From: Phenylobacterium sp.
Lineage (GTDB): Bacteria > Pseudomonadota > Alphaproteobacteria > Caulobacterales > Caulobacteraceae
Direction of reading: 5' to 3'
DNA length: 64,000 nucleotides
Assembly (NCBI RefSeq): GCF_030681155.1
Contig: NZ_JAUXXE010000043.1
Coordinates: forward strand, 53,299 to 117,298
The position numbers and the translations under genes were made by a program. Below the pieces are notes generated by a model. That model searched no databases. It saw nothing but the letters and a program-made list of their open reading frames with translations, and had not been told where the DNA came from. Positions 17,916 through 27,672 of the stretch are shown here, piece by piece. Positions within the stretch are counted from its first letter, which is position 1. Every line of letters starts with the position of its first letter.

Positions 17916-18515
17916 TCAGCCCCAATCGCCTCCACGCCATGTGAAAGCCACGTCCTTGAAGGGCGTATCTCCCACTTGCAGCGCGCCCGCCGCGACAGTC
18001 GCCCCGTCCTTGCCCTTGGTCGCCTTGGACTTTTTCAGCGCCGCCGGATCGATCTTCACATCCATTCGCACCTCGCCCAGCTTGGGATGCTTGCCCACCA
18101 GCCTGACCCGGTCGTCGGTCACGGCGTAGGCTTCGGGCAGCACTTTCAGCTTCACCGAATAGGTGACGTTGCCCAGGGCGTTCTTGCGGGCCGGACTGGT
18201 GACGTCCACGAACTCCAGCATGACCGGGCCATAGGTCTTGGTCCGGTCGCCCTTCTCCCAGTCGCCGAAGCCTTGCTGTCCGGCGATGTGGAGGTTGTCG
18301 AGCCGGTAGTCTCCGATCTTCACCTCGCCGACCGGCAGGTAATATCCAAACTGATCGTCGCCCTTGGGCTTCGTGAAGCCGGTGAAACTGGCATCGACCG
18401 GGACCGCTGGCGGAGCCGCGGGCGCCGCCACCTCGGCGGTCTTAGCGGCGTCTGGAGATTGGCCGCAACCGGCCAGAAGAACGACGGCAGCCGTCGCGAC
18501 GAGCGCGCTACGCAT
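17916..18515 (-). CDS. Putative lipoprotein of unknown function
   Basis: The 199-residue precursor starts at the ATG that follows GGGGGGAATCCAA. Its signal peptide ends in the lipobox LLAGC, so Cys17 is probably lipidated. A Pro/Ala-rich linker (about 25-45) precedes a compact domain of mainly beta character, with lysine-rich stretches near 165-175. I do not recognise the domain. It is encoded 47 bases upstream of sdhE in the same direction and divergently from recG. Confidence 0.75.
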   Translation of the reverse strand: MRSALVATAAVVLLAGCGQSPDAAKTAEVAAPAAPPAVPVDASFTGFTKPKGDDQFGYYLPVGEVKIGDYRLDNLHIAGQQGFGDWEKGDRTKTYGPVMLEFVDVTSPARKNALGNVTYSVKLKVLPEAYAVTDDRVRLVGKHPKLGEVRMDVKIDPAALKKSKATKGKDGATVAAGALQVGDTPFKDVAFTWRGGDWG

Positions 18516-18591
18516 TTGGATTCCCCCCAATGTTTGAAAGAAGATCATCACGGGCGCCGCACCCTGTCCATGGTCGCGCTATGTTCCTGCC

Positions 18592-20667
18592 ATGCGGCCT
18601 GAGATTCTATTCCCGCTTTACGCGCCCATCACCTCGCTGAAGGGGGTCGGCGTGCGCGTGGCTCCCTTGCTCGAAAAGCTGGCGGGTCCGGTCGTGCGCG
18701 ACGTCCTGTTCCTCGCCCCCCATTCAGTAGTCCAGCGCACGCGCGCCAGCGTGAACACTGCGCTCGAGGGCGCTACCCAGATCTTCGAAGTGCAGATCGA
18801 CGCCTTCAAAAGACCCCGCAGCCCCCAGCAACCCTGGCGCGTGGAAACCTATGACGGGACCGGCGTCCTCAGCCTGGTCTTCTTTGGCAGTTTCGGCGGC
18901 CAGCTTGAGCAGAAGCATCCTCTAGGCGCCAAGCGGGTCGTCAGCGGCAAGGTCGAGCGCTTCGGCCTGAACCTGCAGATCGCCCATCCCGACTACATTC
19001 TGCCCCCCGAACGGGTGGACGAGATCCCCCTCTTCGAAGCGATCTATCCCGCCACCGCGGGCGTCCCGGCTCGAACAGTCCGCAAGTTCGTGCTGGAGGC
19101 CCTGGAGCGAACCCCCGAACTGCCCGAGTGGCAGGATGCCGCGTGGCTGGCCCGCGAGCAGCTTCCGAGCTGGCGCGAGGCCTTGGTCCGGCTCCACTCC
19201 CCTGCTGGCGAAATCGACCTGGCGCCGCAGACCCCGCATGTCCGCCGCCTGGCCTATGACGAGCTGCTGGCGCACCAACTGGCCATGGCTCAGCGCAAGG
19301 CTGATCGCCGCCGCGAGCCGGCCGCGAAAATCACGCCCGCCGAGATCTCCGCCAAGATACGCACCGACCTGCCCTTCGCCCTGACTGGCGCCCAGGAACG
19401 CGCCCTGGCCGACATTCGCCATAACTTCGCCGCCGGCGAGCGCATGAGCCGCTTGATCCAGGGCGACGTCGGCTCCGGCAAGACCGTCGTCGCCATGCTC
19501 GCCATGGCGGACGTCGCGGGCGGCGGGGGGCAAAGCGCGCTGATGGCGCCGACTGAGATCCTCGCCCGCCAGCATTTCGAAACCTTGTCGGGGCCGTTGT
19601 CCGACCACGGGATCAGCGCCGTCCTGCTCACGGGCCGCGACAAGGGCCTGGCCCGCGCCGAGAAGCTGCGCGCCCTGGCCTCCGGCGCGGTGCAAGTGGC
19701 CGTCGGCACCCATGCGCTCTTCCAGGACGACGTAAATTTCCAGCGCCTGCAATTGGCTGTGGTCGACGAGCAGCATCGCTTCGGCGTGGCCGAACGCCAG
19801 CGGCTCCAGGCCAAGGGCGAGGCGGTGCATCTGATCGCGATGTCAGCGACTCCAATCCCGCGAACTCTGGAACTGACGGTCTATGGCGACCTGGACGTCT
19901 CGCGGATCGACGAGAAGCCGCCGGGCCGGACGCCCGTCGCCACCCGCGCCGTCCCGATGAGCAGGGTCGAGGAGGTGGAGGCTCGCCTGCGCGACGTCGT
20001 CGCCCAGGGCGCTCAGGCGTTCTGGATCTGCCCGTTGGTCTCCGAATCCGAACTCATTGACCTGAAGGCCGCCGAAAAGCGCGCGGCCGAATTGCGCCAG
20101 AAGATCGGCCCCGGCGTTGGCCTAGTCCACGGTAAGATGACCGGCCCGGAGAAGGACGCCGTCATGGCAGACTTCGCCGACGGCAAGATCAGCCTGTTGG
20201 TCGCCACAACGGTTGTCGAGGTCGGGGTCAATGTGCCGAACGCCACGATCATGGTGATCGAGCAGGCCGAACGCTTCGGCCTGGCGCAGCTCCATCAATT
20301 GCGAGGCCGGGTAGGTCGAGGCTCGCGCGAGAGCGCCTGCGTCTTGCTCTACGACCCACCGCTGTCGGAGACGGCCCAGAAGCGGCTCGACATCCTGCGA
20401 CGCACCGACGACGGCTTCCAGATCGCGGAGGTGGACCTTGAGCTGCGCGGCGGCGGCGATGCGCTCGGCCTGCGCCAATCGGGGTTCCCCGCCTATGTCT
20501 TCGCCGACCCCATCGCGCACCGCGACCTTATCGCGACGGCCGGAGACGATGCCCGGATGATCGTCGATCGCGACCCCGAACTGACCTCAGATCGCGGCAA
20601 GGCGTTGCAGGTCCTGCAGGAACTCTTCGACTGGCGCCCCGGATCGCCGCTCAAGGATGCGGGCTAG
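18592..20667 (+). CDS. recG: ATP-dependent DNA helicase RecG
   Basis: The 691-residue protein has the N-terminal wedge/OB region (LKGVGVRVAPLLEKL at the start) and a superfamily 2 helicase core with Walker A GDVGSGKT, box II VVDEQHRFG and box III MSATPIPRT. The C-terminal RecG/Mfd TRG-like segment includes GLAQLHQLRGRVGRG. RecG regresses stalled replication forks and migrates Holliday junctions. The start is the ATG at 18592 with short spacing from the divergent lipoprotein gene. It is encoded near mfd, which shares the translocase module. Confidence 0.97.
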   Translation: MRPEILFPLYAPITSLKGVGVRVAPLLEKLAGPVVRDVLFLAPHSVVQRTRASVNTALEGATQIFEVQIDAFKRPRSPQQPWRVETYDGTGVLSLVFFGSFGGQLEQKHPLGAKRVVSGKVERFGLNLQIAHPDYILPPERVDEIPLFEAIYPATAGVPARTVRKFVLEALERTPELPEWQDAAWLAREQLPSWREALVRLHSPAGEIDLAPQTPHVRRLAYDELLAHQLAMAQRKADRRREPAAKITPAEISAKIRTDLPFALTGAQERALADIRHNFAAGERMSRLIQGDVGSGKTVVAMLAMADVAGGGGQSALMAPTEILARQHFETLSGPLSDHGISAVLLTGRDKGLARAEKLRALASGAVQVAVGTHALFQDDVNFQRLQLAVVDEQHRFGVAERQRLQAKGEAVHLIAMSATPIPRTLELTVYGDLDVSRIDEKPPGRTPVATRAVPMSRVEEVEARLRDVVAQGAQAFWICPLVSESELIDLKAAEKRAAELRQKIGPGVGLVHGKMTGPEKDAVMADFADGKISLLVATTVVEVGVNVPNATIMVIEQAERFGLAQLHQLRGRVGRGSRESACVLLYDPPLSETAQKRLDILRRTDDGFQIAEVDLELRGGGDALGLRQSGFPAYVFADPIAHRDLIATAGDDARMIVDRDPELTSDRGKALQVLQELFDWRPGSPLKDAG

Positions 20668-20681
20668 GCCCCCAACCCTCG

Positions 20682-21677
20682 TCAGCTGACCTTCACCATG
20701 CGCTTGCCGCGGTTCTCGCCCGCCAACAGGCCGACCAGCGCCGAGGGCGCGTTCTCTAGCCCGTCGACTACATCCTCCAGCACTTTCAGCTTGCCGCCCT
20801 CGACCCAGCTTTTCAGGTCCGAGAGGGCACCTTCTCGCTGCTCGTCGAAGTCCGAGACGATGAATCCTCGCACGTTCAGGCGTTTAGTGACGATCAGACC
20901 CGGCACCCCCCGCGGGCCGTGCGGCGGCGCTGCGCCATCGTACTGCGAGACCGCGCCGCAGCAGGCGATCCGGCCGAAATTGTTCATGTTGAACAGCGCC
21001 GCTTCGAAGATCTCGCCCCCGACATTGTCGAAATAGACGTCGATCCCATTTGGACAGGCCGCCCGCAGTGCACGGCGAACATCGCCGGCCTTGTAGTCCA
21101 CAGCCTCGTCAAACCCCAGGTCGCTCTTGAGCCAGGCGCACTTCTCGGGGCCGCCGGCTATGCCCACAACCCGGCAACCCCGGATCTTGGCGATCTGCCC
21201 GACCAGCGATCCGACCGAGCCCGCCGCCGCTGAAACGACAACCGTTTCTCCCGCCTTCGGCTGTCCACATTCCAGCAGACCGAAATAGGCGGTTAGGCCG
21301 GCGACGCCATAGACGCTGAGCAAATGGGTGACCGGCTTCAGGTCGGGCAGTTTCGAAAGCGACTTGCCCGCCAGCACCGCGTAGTCCTGCCAACCGGTGT
21401 CGGCGAACACCAGATCGCCCTTCGTCAGGCCAGGTGTCTTGCCATCTACCACCTCGGCCAGAGAGCCCCCGGCCATGACGTCGCCCGCCGCTAGCGCCGC
21501 CCGATAGGTGGCCCCCTGCATCCACGCCCGGTTCGCCGCGTCCAGCGAGATGTAGCGCGTCTTCACCAGGACCTCGCCCTCCCCCGGCGCCGGGATCGCC
21601 GTCTCGGCCAGACGGAAGTGGTCAGACGACAGCTTTCCCTGTGGAAGCTGCTCAAGCACGATCTGACGATTGGTCAT
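20682..21677 (-). CDS. NADP-dependent oxidoreductase, YncB/CurA-like (MDR superfamily)
   Basis: This 331-residue medium-chain reductase starts at the ATG after GGAGACACCCCC. It shows an N-terminal GroES-like fold with RYISLDAANRAWM, the Rossmann motif VVVSAAAGSVGSLVGQIAK and FDNVGGEIFEA. These are features of zinc-independent enone/prostaglandin reductase-type members such as YncB and CurA. It probably reduces alpha,beta-unsaturated carbonyls with NADPH; the physiological substrate is not clear. The reading frame runs on upstream to 21881 but overlaps the NDH-2 gene there. Confidence 0.87.
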   Translation of the reverse strand: MTNRQIVLEQLPQGKLSSDHFRLAETAIPAPGEGEVLVKTRYISLDAANRAWMQGATYRAALAAGDVMAGGSLAEVVDGKTPGLTKGDLVFADTGWQDYAVLAGKSLSKLPDLKPVTHLLSVYGVAGLTAYFGLLECGQPKAGETVVVSAAAGSVGSLVGQIAKIRGCRVVGIAGGPEKCAWLKSDLGFDEAVDYKAGDVRRALRAACPNGIDVYFDNVGGEIFEAALFNMNNFGRIACCGAVSQYDGAAPPHGPRGVPGLIVTKRLNVRGFIVSDFDEQREGALSDLKSWVEGGKLKVLEDVVDGLENAPSALVGLLAGENRGKRMVKVS

Positions 21678-21745
21678 GGGGGTGTCTCCATCGGGGGCAT
21701 GGGGACGGCACGATGGTCCTTGGCGAGGCCGCCGGTCAATCGACC

Positions 21746-22999
21746 TTATCCGATGATCAGCCGGACATGACGCTGACGGGTCAACCAGCTCCAAGACCAA
21801 TCGAGCGCGACGGCCACCCGGTTGCGGAGACCGATCAGGAAGTAGATGTGCGCCAATCCCCAGAAGACCCAGCCCAACCATCCGGTCAGCCGAAACCCAT
21901 CGAACCGCACCACGGCGGCGCTGCGCCCTATCGTGGCTAGGTCGCCGGCATGCCGATAGCGGAAGGCCCCAGGCGTCGGCCGTCCAGCTACTTGCGCCTC
22001 AATGACCAAGGCGGCGTGCCGCCCCGCCTGCTTGGCGGCTGGCGCGATGCCTGGCACGGGGACGCCGGCCGGTCCCGTCATCGAGGCGGCGTCGCCCACA
22101 ACGAAGACGTTGGGATGTCCCTGTAGCGAGAGGTCCTCTTCCACTACCGACCGGCCGGCCCGGTCATGGGGCCCGGCCAAGTCCGCTGCGAGCGGCGAGG
22201 CCGCCACGCCGGCGGCCCAGATGACCGTGCTTGAGGCCAGTCTCTCGTCCCCCAGGTCGACGCCCTGCGCATCGCAGCCGGTGACGGCGGTCCGGGTCAT
22301 CACGGTGACGCCCAGCCGCTCAAGCATCCTCGTCGCGTAAGCTGCGAGGCTCTCGGGGAACGCCGCCAGGATCCGCTCGCCAGCCTCGATCAGCACGACC
22401 TTCGCGTCACGCGGATCGACATTTCGGAAATCGCGGGCCAGGGCGTCGCGGGCCAACTCAGCCACCGCTCCGGCCATTTCCACGCCGGTGGGACCTCCGC
22501 CCACAATCACGAAGGTCAGCAGGCCTTCTCGCTCTGCGGCCGCCGCGTTCTCGGCGCGCTCAAAGGCGCCGAGCACTCGCCGGCGAATAGCTGTGGCGTC
22601 CTCGATACTCTTCAGCCCAGGCGCCCAATCGGCCCATTCTGGATGTCCAAAGTACGAGTGAGCCGCGCCCGTTGCGACCACCAGATAGTCGTAAGGCTGG
22701 TCGCCCGCCGTCGTCCGAACGGAGCCAGCGTCGAGATCGACTCCGGTGGCCTCGGCCAACAACACGCGGGCGTTGGCCTGTCGCCGCAAGAGGTGCCGGA
22801 TTGGCCAGGCAATCTCCGATGGGGACAGGGCCGCAGTCGCCACCTGATAGAGCAGCGGCTGGAACAGGTGGTAGTTGCGGCGGTCGAGCACCGTCACGTC
22901 GACCGGCGCGTTCGCCAGTTCTCGCGCGGCGGCGAGCCCGCCAAAGCCACCGCCGACAATCACGACCCGGGGGCGAGGGACTGGCGACGATTGGCTCAC
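21746..22999 (-). CDS. ndh: Type II NADH dehydrogenase (NDH-2-like)
   Basis: The 417-residue flavoprotein has two dinucleotide-binding motifs, VVIVGGGFGGLAAAREL at about 11 (FAD) and FVIVGGGPTGVEMAG at about 165 (NADH). It also has the NDH-2 segment NYHLFQPLLYQVATAALSP and FVVGDAA near the FAD site. The C-terminal region (YFLIGLRNRVAVALDWSWS) matches the membrane-anchoring end of the family. It would pass electrons from NADH to quinone without pumping protons, next to a window that also encodes a complex I accessory subunit. Confidence 0.9.
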   Translation of the reverse strand: MSQSSPVPRPRVVIVGGGFGGLAAARELANAPVDVTVLDRRNYHLFQPLLYQVATAALSPSEIAWPIRHLLRRQANARVLLAEATGVDLDAGSVRTTAGDQPYDYLVVATGAAHSYFGHPEWADWAPGLKSIEDATAIRRRVLGAFERAENAAAAEREGLLTFVIVGGGPTGVEMAGAVAELARDALARDFRNVDPRDAKVVLIEAGERILAAFPESLAAYATRMLERLGVTVMTRTAVTGCDAQGVDLGDERLASSTVIWAAGVAASPLAADLAGPHDRAGRSVVEEDLSLQGHPNVFVVGDAASMTGPAGVPVPGIAPAAKQAGRHAALVIEAQVAGRPTPGAFRYRHAGDLATIGRSAAVVRFDGFRLTGWLGWVFWGLAHIYFLIGLRNRVAVALDWSWSWLTRQRHVRLIIG

Positions 23000-23023
23000 A
23001 CCAGATCCCCCTGCATTGCGCGC

Positions 23024-24148
23024 CTATCTCGGCGCGGCCGCGCGCTGGGTTTCCAGCGCCCCGACCCTGGCCTTCGCATCGGCCTCTATGTCGGCATAGA
23101 AGAGGTTATACGCTGCGGCCTTGCGCTGGTCGGTCCAGGAGCCGGACGGCCTTAGCGAGGAAGACTTCGGGCGCGACACTCGCAGCACCCCCTTCTCGCA
23201 CCTCGCTGCGACCTGCCGCGTCAAAAAGGCCGGCCTGGCGCCCCACTCGAGCCCCGTGGCGTTAGCCGCACCCAGGCTGAGCCGCGCCGGCGCCGGCGCG
23301 TTGCTCGCCGCGCCCAACAAAGGATTGAAGCACAGCGGCACGCGCCCTTGTAGATTGACCAGCTGCCCATCCTGATCCCAGACCAGCGAGCGATCGAGTA
23401 TGGCCTGGGCGCGCTCCGGCTCGCTTTCAAACACCGAAATCCACGCCGCGAGGCAGCCTGGTTGATCCCGCGCGATACAGGCCGGAATCGGCGGCGAATT
23501 CGCAGGTACAACGGTCTGGATCAAATAGGCCGCCGCGATGCGGGTCTTCAGCTTCGGATTTGTGGCCACTTCTTCGGCCAACAAGCGCGCCGCTAGACCG
23601 CCGCCCTGCTCCACCCCGACCACGACGAACGGCCGATCCTGATTGTAGTTGGCGACATAGTGCCGGAACGCTGCGACGACGTCGGAATAAGCGAAACGCC
23701 GCGCCTCCTTGGCGTCTTCGCGCAGGGTCATGAACGTATAGAGGCTGGCCTGACGGTAACGCGGCGCGAAGATCCTCCCGACCCTTACGAAGGGGCCGGC
23801 ATAGTTCGGGGCCATCACTTGCCGGAACAGGCGGTCAGCCTTGGCGTCATCGATGGGCGCGTTCCAATGGCGACCGCCATCGAAGGTGGTCGGGCCAACG
23901 AAGAAGACGTCGGCGACGGGATCACTTGGCGACGGCGCGCCGGGGCTGGCGGGCAACAGGGCCCAGGCCGCCTTGGTCGCATAGTCCGGCGCGGGAGGCG
24001 GATCGTAGGTCTGGAACGGCTCCTTGGGATCAAGGCGCGTCCGCAGGATGTCGTCTCGCCAGACGAACGCCGCACCGGCCACGAGCAGCAACGCCAGGAT
24101 CACCCCGGCCGTGACCAGTCGCTTGAACCCTTTCGGACGATCGGCCAT
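23024..24148 (-). CDS. DUF3089 membrane-anchored alpha/beta-hydrolase-like protein
   Basis: The 374-residue protein has one N-terminal transmembrane segment (about 10-28) and a DUF3089 domain. That domain includes DVFFVGPTTF, NYAGPFVRVGRIFAPRYRQASLYTF and a hydrolase-like strand-turn VVVGVEQGGGLAARLL. In the last motif the nucleophile elbow reads GVEQGG, with Gln where alpha/beta hydrolases usually have Ser. Catalytic activity is therefore doubtful. DUF3089 proteins have no assigned function. It lies 13 bases downstream of hldD in the same orientation, and may share that transcript. Confidence 0.82.
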   Translation of the reverse strand: MADRPKGFKRLVTAGVILALLLVAGAAFVWRDDILRTRLDPKEPFQTYDPPPAPDYATKAAWALLPASPGAPSPSDPVADVFFVGPTTFDGGRHWNAPIDDAKADRLFRQVMAPNYAGPFVRVGRIFAPRYRQASLYTFMTLREDAKEARRFAYSDVVAAFRHYVANYNQDRPFVVVGVEQGGGLAARLLAEEVATNPKLKTRIAAAYLIQTVVPANSPPIPACIARDQPGCLAAWISVFESEPERAQAILDRSLVWDQDGQLVNLQGRVPLCFNPLLGAASNAPAPARLSLGAANATGLEWGARPAFLTRQVAARCEKGVLRVSRPKSSSLRPSGSWTDQRKAAAYNLFYADIEADAKARVGALETQRAAAPR

Positions 24149-24161
24149 GCCCGCCCTAGCC

Positions 24162-25160
24162 CTACCGGTACGGGTCGGGCTGCGAGAGGTAACGCCTCAC
24201 ATAGTCGCCGACGCCCTCTTCCAACCCAGTCATGGGCTGGTTGTAGCCGGCGGCCTGCAAGCGCTCCATATGGGCCTGGGTATAGTACTGGTACTTGTCC
24301 CGAATGGCCGGCGGCATAGGGGTGTACTCGATCTCCGGCGAACGATCGGCCGCAGCGAAGACCGCCTTGGCCATGTCCTCGAAGGTCCGCGCCGTGCCTG
24401 AGCCCAGGTTGTAGACCCCGTTGACCTGCTCGTTCTTGGACAGCCAGCCGACCACGTCGGCGACATCGCGCACATAGACGAAGTCACGCGTCTGTCCGCC
24501 GTCTGGCACCCCGTCGCGATAGGACTTGAACAGTTGTACGGCATGGCCGTCGCGGACCTTCGGCCAGATCTGCGAAGCGACCGACTTCATCGAGTGCTTA
24601 TGCTCTTCGTTTGGTCCGTAGACGTTGAAGAACTTCAGGCCCACCCATTGCGGCGGCGCATAGTCGCGCGCGGCCTGGCGCGCGGCGAAAAGGTCGAACA
24701 GCGCCTTGGACCAGCCATCGGTGTCCAGCGGCCGCAGCGCGGCCAGCGACTCGATATCGTCACGATCCTCGAAGTCGGTGGCGTCGCCATAGGTCGCCGC
24801 CGACGAGGCGTAGATGAGCCGCCGTTGGCGATCGGCGCACCAACGGAACAGGTCACGGCTCAGGGTGAAATTGGCGTGGACGATCTTGTCGGCGTCCGGC
24901 TCGGTGGTCGAGGACACCGCGCCCATGTGAACCACCAACTCGATATCGCGCCAGCGCTTCTCCAGCCATTCGAACATCGCCTCCGGCGCCACGAAGTCAC
25001 CGATCGGATGCTTGGCGATGTTGCGCCACTTACCGAGCTCGGCCTCGTGCAGCCAATCGCAGACCACAACATCCAGCGACGGGTCTTCAGCGAGCTTGGC
25101 GACGATGTTGGAGCCGATGAAACCGGCCCCGCCGGTGACGAAGATGATCCGACGCGTCAT
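24162..25160 (-). CDS. hldD: ADP-L-glycero-D-manno-heptose 6-epimerase HldD
   Basis: The 332-residue extended SDR opens with FVTGGAGFIGSNIVAKL (NADP-binding) and continues with HMGAVSSTTEPD, YASSAATYGD and KFFNVYGPNEEHK, all diagnostic of HldD (RfaD). It inverts C6 of ADP-D-glycero-D-manno-heptose to give the L,D form used in the LPS inner core. The start overlaps the hldE stop by 4 bases (ATGA-type), so the two steps of heptose activation are translationally coupled. Confidence 0.95.
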   Translation of the reverse strand: MTRRIIFVTGGAGFIGSNIVAKLAEDPSLDVVVCDWLHEAELGKWRNIAKHPIGDFVAPEAMFEWLEKRWRDIELVVHMGAVSSTTEPDADKIVHANFTLSRDLFRWCADRQRRLIYASSAATYGDATDFEDRDDIESLAALRPLDTDGWSKALFDLFAARQAARDYAPPQWVGLKFFNVYGPNEEHKHSMKSVASQIWPKVRDGHAVQLFKSYRDGVPDGGQTRDFVYVRDVADVVGWLSKNEQVNGVYNLGSGTARTFEDMAKAVFAAADRSPEIEYTPMPPAIRDKYQYYTQAHMERLQAAGYNQPMTGLEEGVGDYVRRYLSQPDPYR

Positions 25161-26611
25161 GCCTTCTCCTGCATTCGTGCAATGGCGGCCGTGGTGGAAT
25201 AGCCGTCGACGATCTGCGCCAGCTTAACTTCCCCGCCGTAGGACTTCACGAAGTCCCCCCCGACCACTTCGCTTTCGGCGTAGTCGGCGCCCTTGATCAG
25301 CACGTCGGGCCGCGCCGCCTCGATCAGGCTGATCGGGGTGTCCTCGTCAAACGGCGCCACCAGGTCCACCGAACCCAGCCCCGCGAGCACCACGGCGCGA
25401 CCTTCCAGGTCATTGACCGGCCGCCCCTCGCCCTTCAGCGCTCGCACCGAGCGGTCGGAATTCACGCCGACGATGAGCCGATCGCACCAGGCCCGCGCCT
25501 GAGCCAGATAGGCGACATGGCCCTTGTGCAGGATGTCGAAGCAGCCGTTGGTGAAGCCGACCTTCAGCCCCTTGGCGCGCCAGCGCGCGATCTCGTCGGC
25601 CATGCGCTGCGGCGTGACGATCTTGGCTTCGGCGGGTGCCATGTGAGCGCTGATCGAAGCCTCGATCATTTCCTCGGGGGTCACCACGGCGGTGCCGGCC
25701 TTGCCGACGGCCACGCCAGAAGCCAGCATCGCAAAACTGATCGCGTCGGCGATATCCACCTTGGCTGCCAAGGCCACGCCCAGCGCCGCCAGCGTCGTGT
25801 CGCCCGCGCCCGAGGCGTCGAACACCTCGCGCGGGACGCCCGGGAAGTGCCGGACAGCCTCGCCGCGCACCGCCAGCGAAATTCCCTTGGCAGCTCGCGT
25901 GACCAAGATCGCCTTGGCCTCGCATAGCGTCAGGGCATGAGCTAGCGCCGCCTCGATCTCGCCGTCCGTTGCGGTCGGCAGGTCGGTGGCGTGCGCCAGT
26001 TCGGCCGCGTTCGGCTTGACGATGTCGACGGCTCCGTAGCGCGCGAAGCTGCGAGCCTTAGAGTCGACGATCATCACCGCGCCCGAGGCCCGGCAGGCCT
26101 CGATGACGCCAGCCGTGACTACGCCCTTGCCATAGTCGGACAGCAGCACGACGCCCACATCGCGCGCCACGTCGCGCACGGTGCGGATCAACCGCTGCTC
26201 CACATCGCCGCTGGCCGGCCCGCTGGTCTCCATATCGACGCGCAGCAGTTGCTGACCGCCAGAAACAAAGCGCGTCTTCAGGGTGGTCGGACGACCTGCG
26301 TCGGTGACGACGAAGCCCTCGACGCCTTCCTCGGCCTTGATCAGGCGCAAGGCTTCCACGCCCTCGGCGTCGCCGCCGATCATGCCGACCAGGCAGACCT
26401 CACCGCCCAGGGCCGCGGCGTTGCGTGCCACATTGCCGACGGCGCCCAGCATCACCAGCTCGCGCTTGCGGGCCAGCACCGGAATCGGCGCCTCGGGCGA
26501 GACCCGCGTGACGTCGCCATAGACAAAGCGATCGACCATCAGGTCGCCGACGCAGGCGATCCTCGCGCCGGAGAGCGAGGACAGGATATGTTGAAGGGCC
26601 GAGAGGTCCAT
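25157..26611 (-). CDS. hldE: Bifunctional heptose 7-phosphate kinase / heptose 1-phosphate adenylyltransferase HldE
   Basis: The 484-residue protein has a ribokinase-type domain (about 1-320) with the anion-hole motif DASGAGDTTLAALG. A nucleotidyltransferase domain (about 345-484) follows, with GCFDILHKGHV and an IVGVNSDRSVRAL strand. It phosphorylates D-glycero-beta-D-manno-heptose 7-phosphate at C1 and, after a phosphatase step, adenylates the 1-phosphate. Both domains look complete. It overlaps hldD by 4 bases and follows kdsA by 20 bases, forming an LPS-core precursor operon kdsA-hldE-hldD. No gmhA or gmhB is nearby. Confidence 0.95.
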   Translation of the reverse strand: MDLSALQHILSSLSGARIACVGDLMVDRFVYGDVTRVSPEAPIPVLARKRELVMLGAVGNVARNAAALGGEVCLVGMIGGDAEGVEALRLIKAEEGVEGFVVTDAGRPTTLKTRFVSGGQQLLRVDMETSGPASGDVEQRLIRTVRDVARDVGVVLLSDYGKGVVTAGVIEACRASGAVMIVDSKARSFARYGAVDIVKPNAAELAHATDLPTATDGEIEAALAHALTLCEAKAILVTRAAKGISLAVRGEAVRHFPGVPREVFDASGAGDTTLAALGVALAAKVDIADAISFAMLASGVAVGKAGTAVVTPEEMIEASISAHMAPAEAKIVTPQRMADEIARWRAKGLKVGFTNGCFDILHKGHVAYLAQARAWCDRLIVGVNSDRSVRALKGEGRPVNDLEGRAVVLAGLGSVDLVAPFDEDTPISLIEAARPDVLIKGADYAESEVVGGDFVKSYGGEVKLAQIVDGYSTTAAIARMQEKA

Positions 26612-26631
26612 GGGCTCAGAGCCTACGCCGA

Positions 26632-27477
26632 TTATTGCACGGCCGCATGGATGGCTTTCAAACCCGCCAACAGATCACGCGCGCCGTCCAGCGGCAGGCA
26701 GCTCGGCCCATCGCACAGCGCTTTGTCCGGCTCACGGTGAAACTCCAGGAAGACGCCATTGGCTCCAACCGCGACGGCGGCCTTGGCGATCACCGCCACG
26801 CCGTCCCGGCGGCCGCCCGTCGAGGCGCCGCCGGTGCGCGGATCGGCGCCCGGGAGCTGCACCGCATGGGTGGCGTCGATCGTCACCGGCGCGCCCAGCT
26901 TCTTCATCTCAGGGATGCCCAGCATGTCGACGATGAGGTTGTTGTAGCCAAACGAATTGCCACGCTCGCAGAGGATCACCCCGACGTCAGACACTTCCTT
27001 GATCTTCATCAGGATGTTCTTGCAGTCCCAGGGCGCCAGGAACTGGCCCTTCTTGACGTGCATCAACCCGCCGGCCGCCTCGACCGCCTTGGCTGTGGCG
27101 ACGACAAGGTCGGTCTGGCGGCACAGGAACGCAGGGATCTGGACGAGATCGGCTACGGCGGCGACCGGCTCGGCTTGATCGATCTCATGCAGGTCCGTGG
27201 CGATCGGCACGTTCAACTGCGCCTTCACCTCGGCCAGGATCTTTAGGCCCTCCTTCAGGCCCGGTCCCCGGAAGCTCTTGACCGAAGAGCGGTTGGCCTT
27301 GTCGAAGCTGGCCTTGAACACGTACGGCAGCCCGAGCTCGGCCGTCACCGCCTTGAGGTGGCGCGCGGCGTCCAGCGTCTGCTCCAGATCCTCGATGACG
27401 TTCAGGCCGGCGATCACGACCATCGGTTGGCCGTCGCCGATGGAGAGATTCCAGCGATTGAGCGTGAGTACGGTCAT
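26632..27477 (-). CDS. kdsA: 3-deoxy-8-phosphooctulonate synthase KdsA
   Basis: The 281-residue protein contains VFKASFDKANRSS, RGPGLKEGL, CERGNSFGYNNLIVDM and DATHAVQLPG, the core blocks of KdsA. It condenses phosphoenolpyruvate with arabinose 5-phosphate to make the Kdo precursor of LPS. Near the N-terminus the segment reads AGLNVIED, with Asn where metal-dependent KdsA enzymes have Cys. This indicates the metal-independent class, as in E. coli. The ATG at 27475-27477 fits the family start. It heads the kdsA-hldE-hldD gene group. Confidence 0.95.
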   Translation of the reverse strand: MTVLTLNRWNLSIGDGQPMVVIAGLNVIEDLEQTLDAARHLKAVTAELGLPYVFKASFDKANRSSVKSFRGPGLKEGLKILAEVKAQLNVPIATDLHEIDQAEPVAAVADLVQIPAFLCRQTDLVVATAKAVEAAGGLMHVKKGQFLAPWDCKNILMKIKEVSDVGVILCERGNSFGYNNLIVDMLGIPEMKKLGAPVTIDATHAVQLPGADPRTGGASTGGRRDGVAVIAKAAVAVGANGVFLEFHREPDKALCDGPSCLPLDGARDLLAGLKAIHAAVQ

Positions 27478-27672
27478 GACATTCCCGAGCTTTTGGCCGT
27501 TGGCGTCGCAGCGCCGTAGCGGCCTAAGTGGCGCGCGTCCGCCCGCTTCACAAGCGCGAAAACGCCTCGGCATGCATCCGTCCAGCTAGCGGAACCGTAG
27601 GTCGAGGGTTGGAGTTGATTCGTCGCAATCTCAAATGCAGTGTTAGCTTGTGGAAAATCGAGGGTTGCGGCC

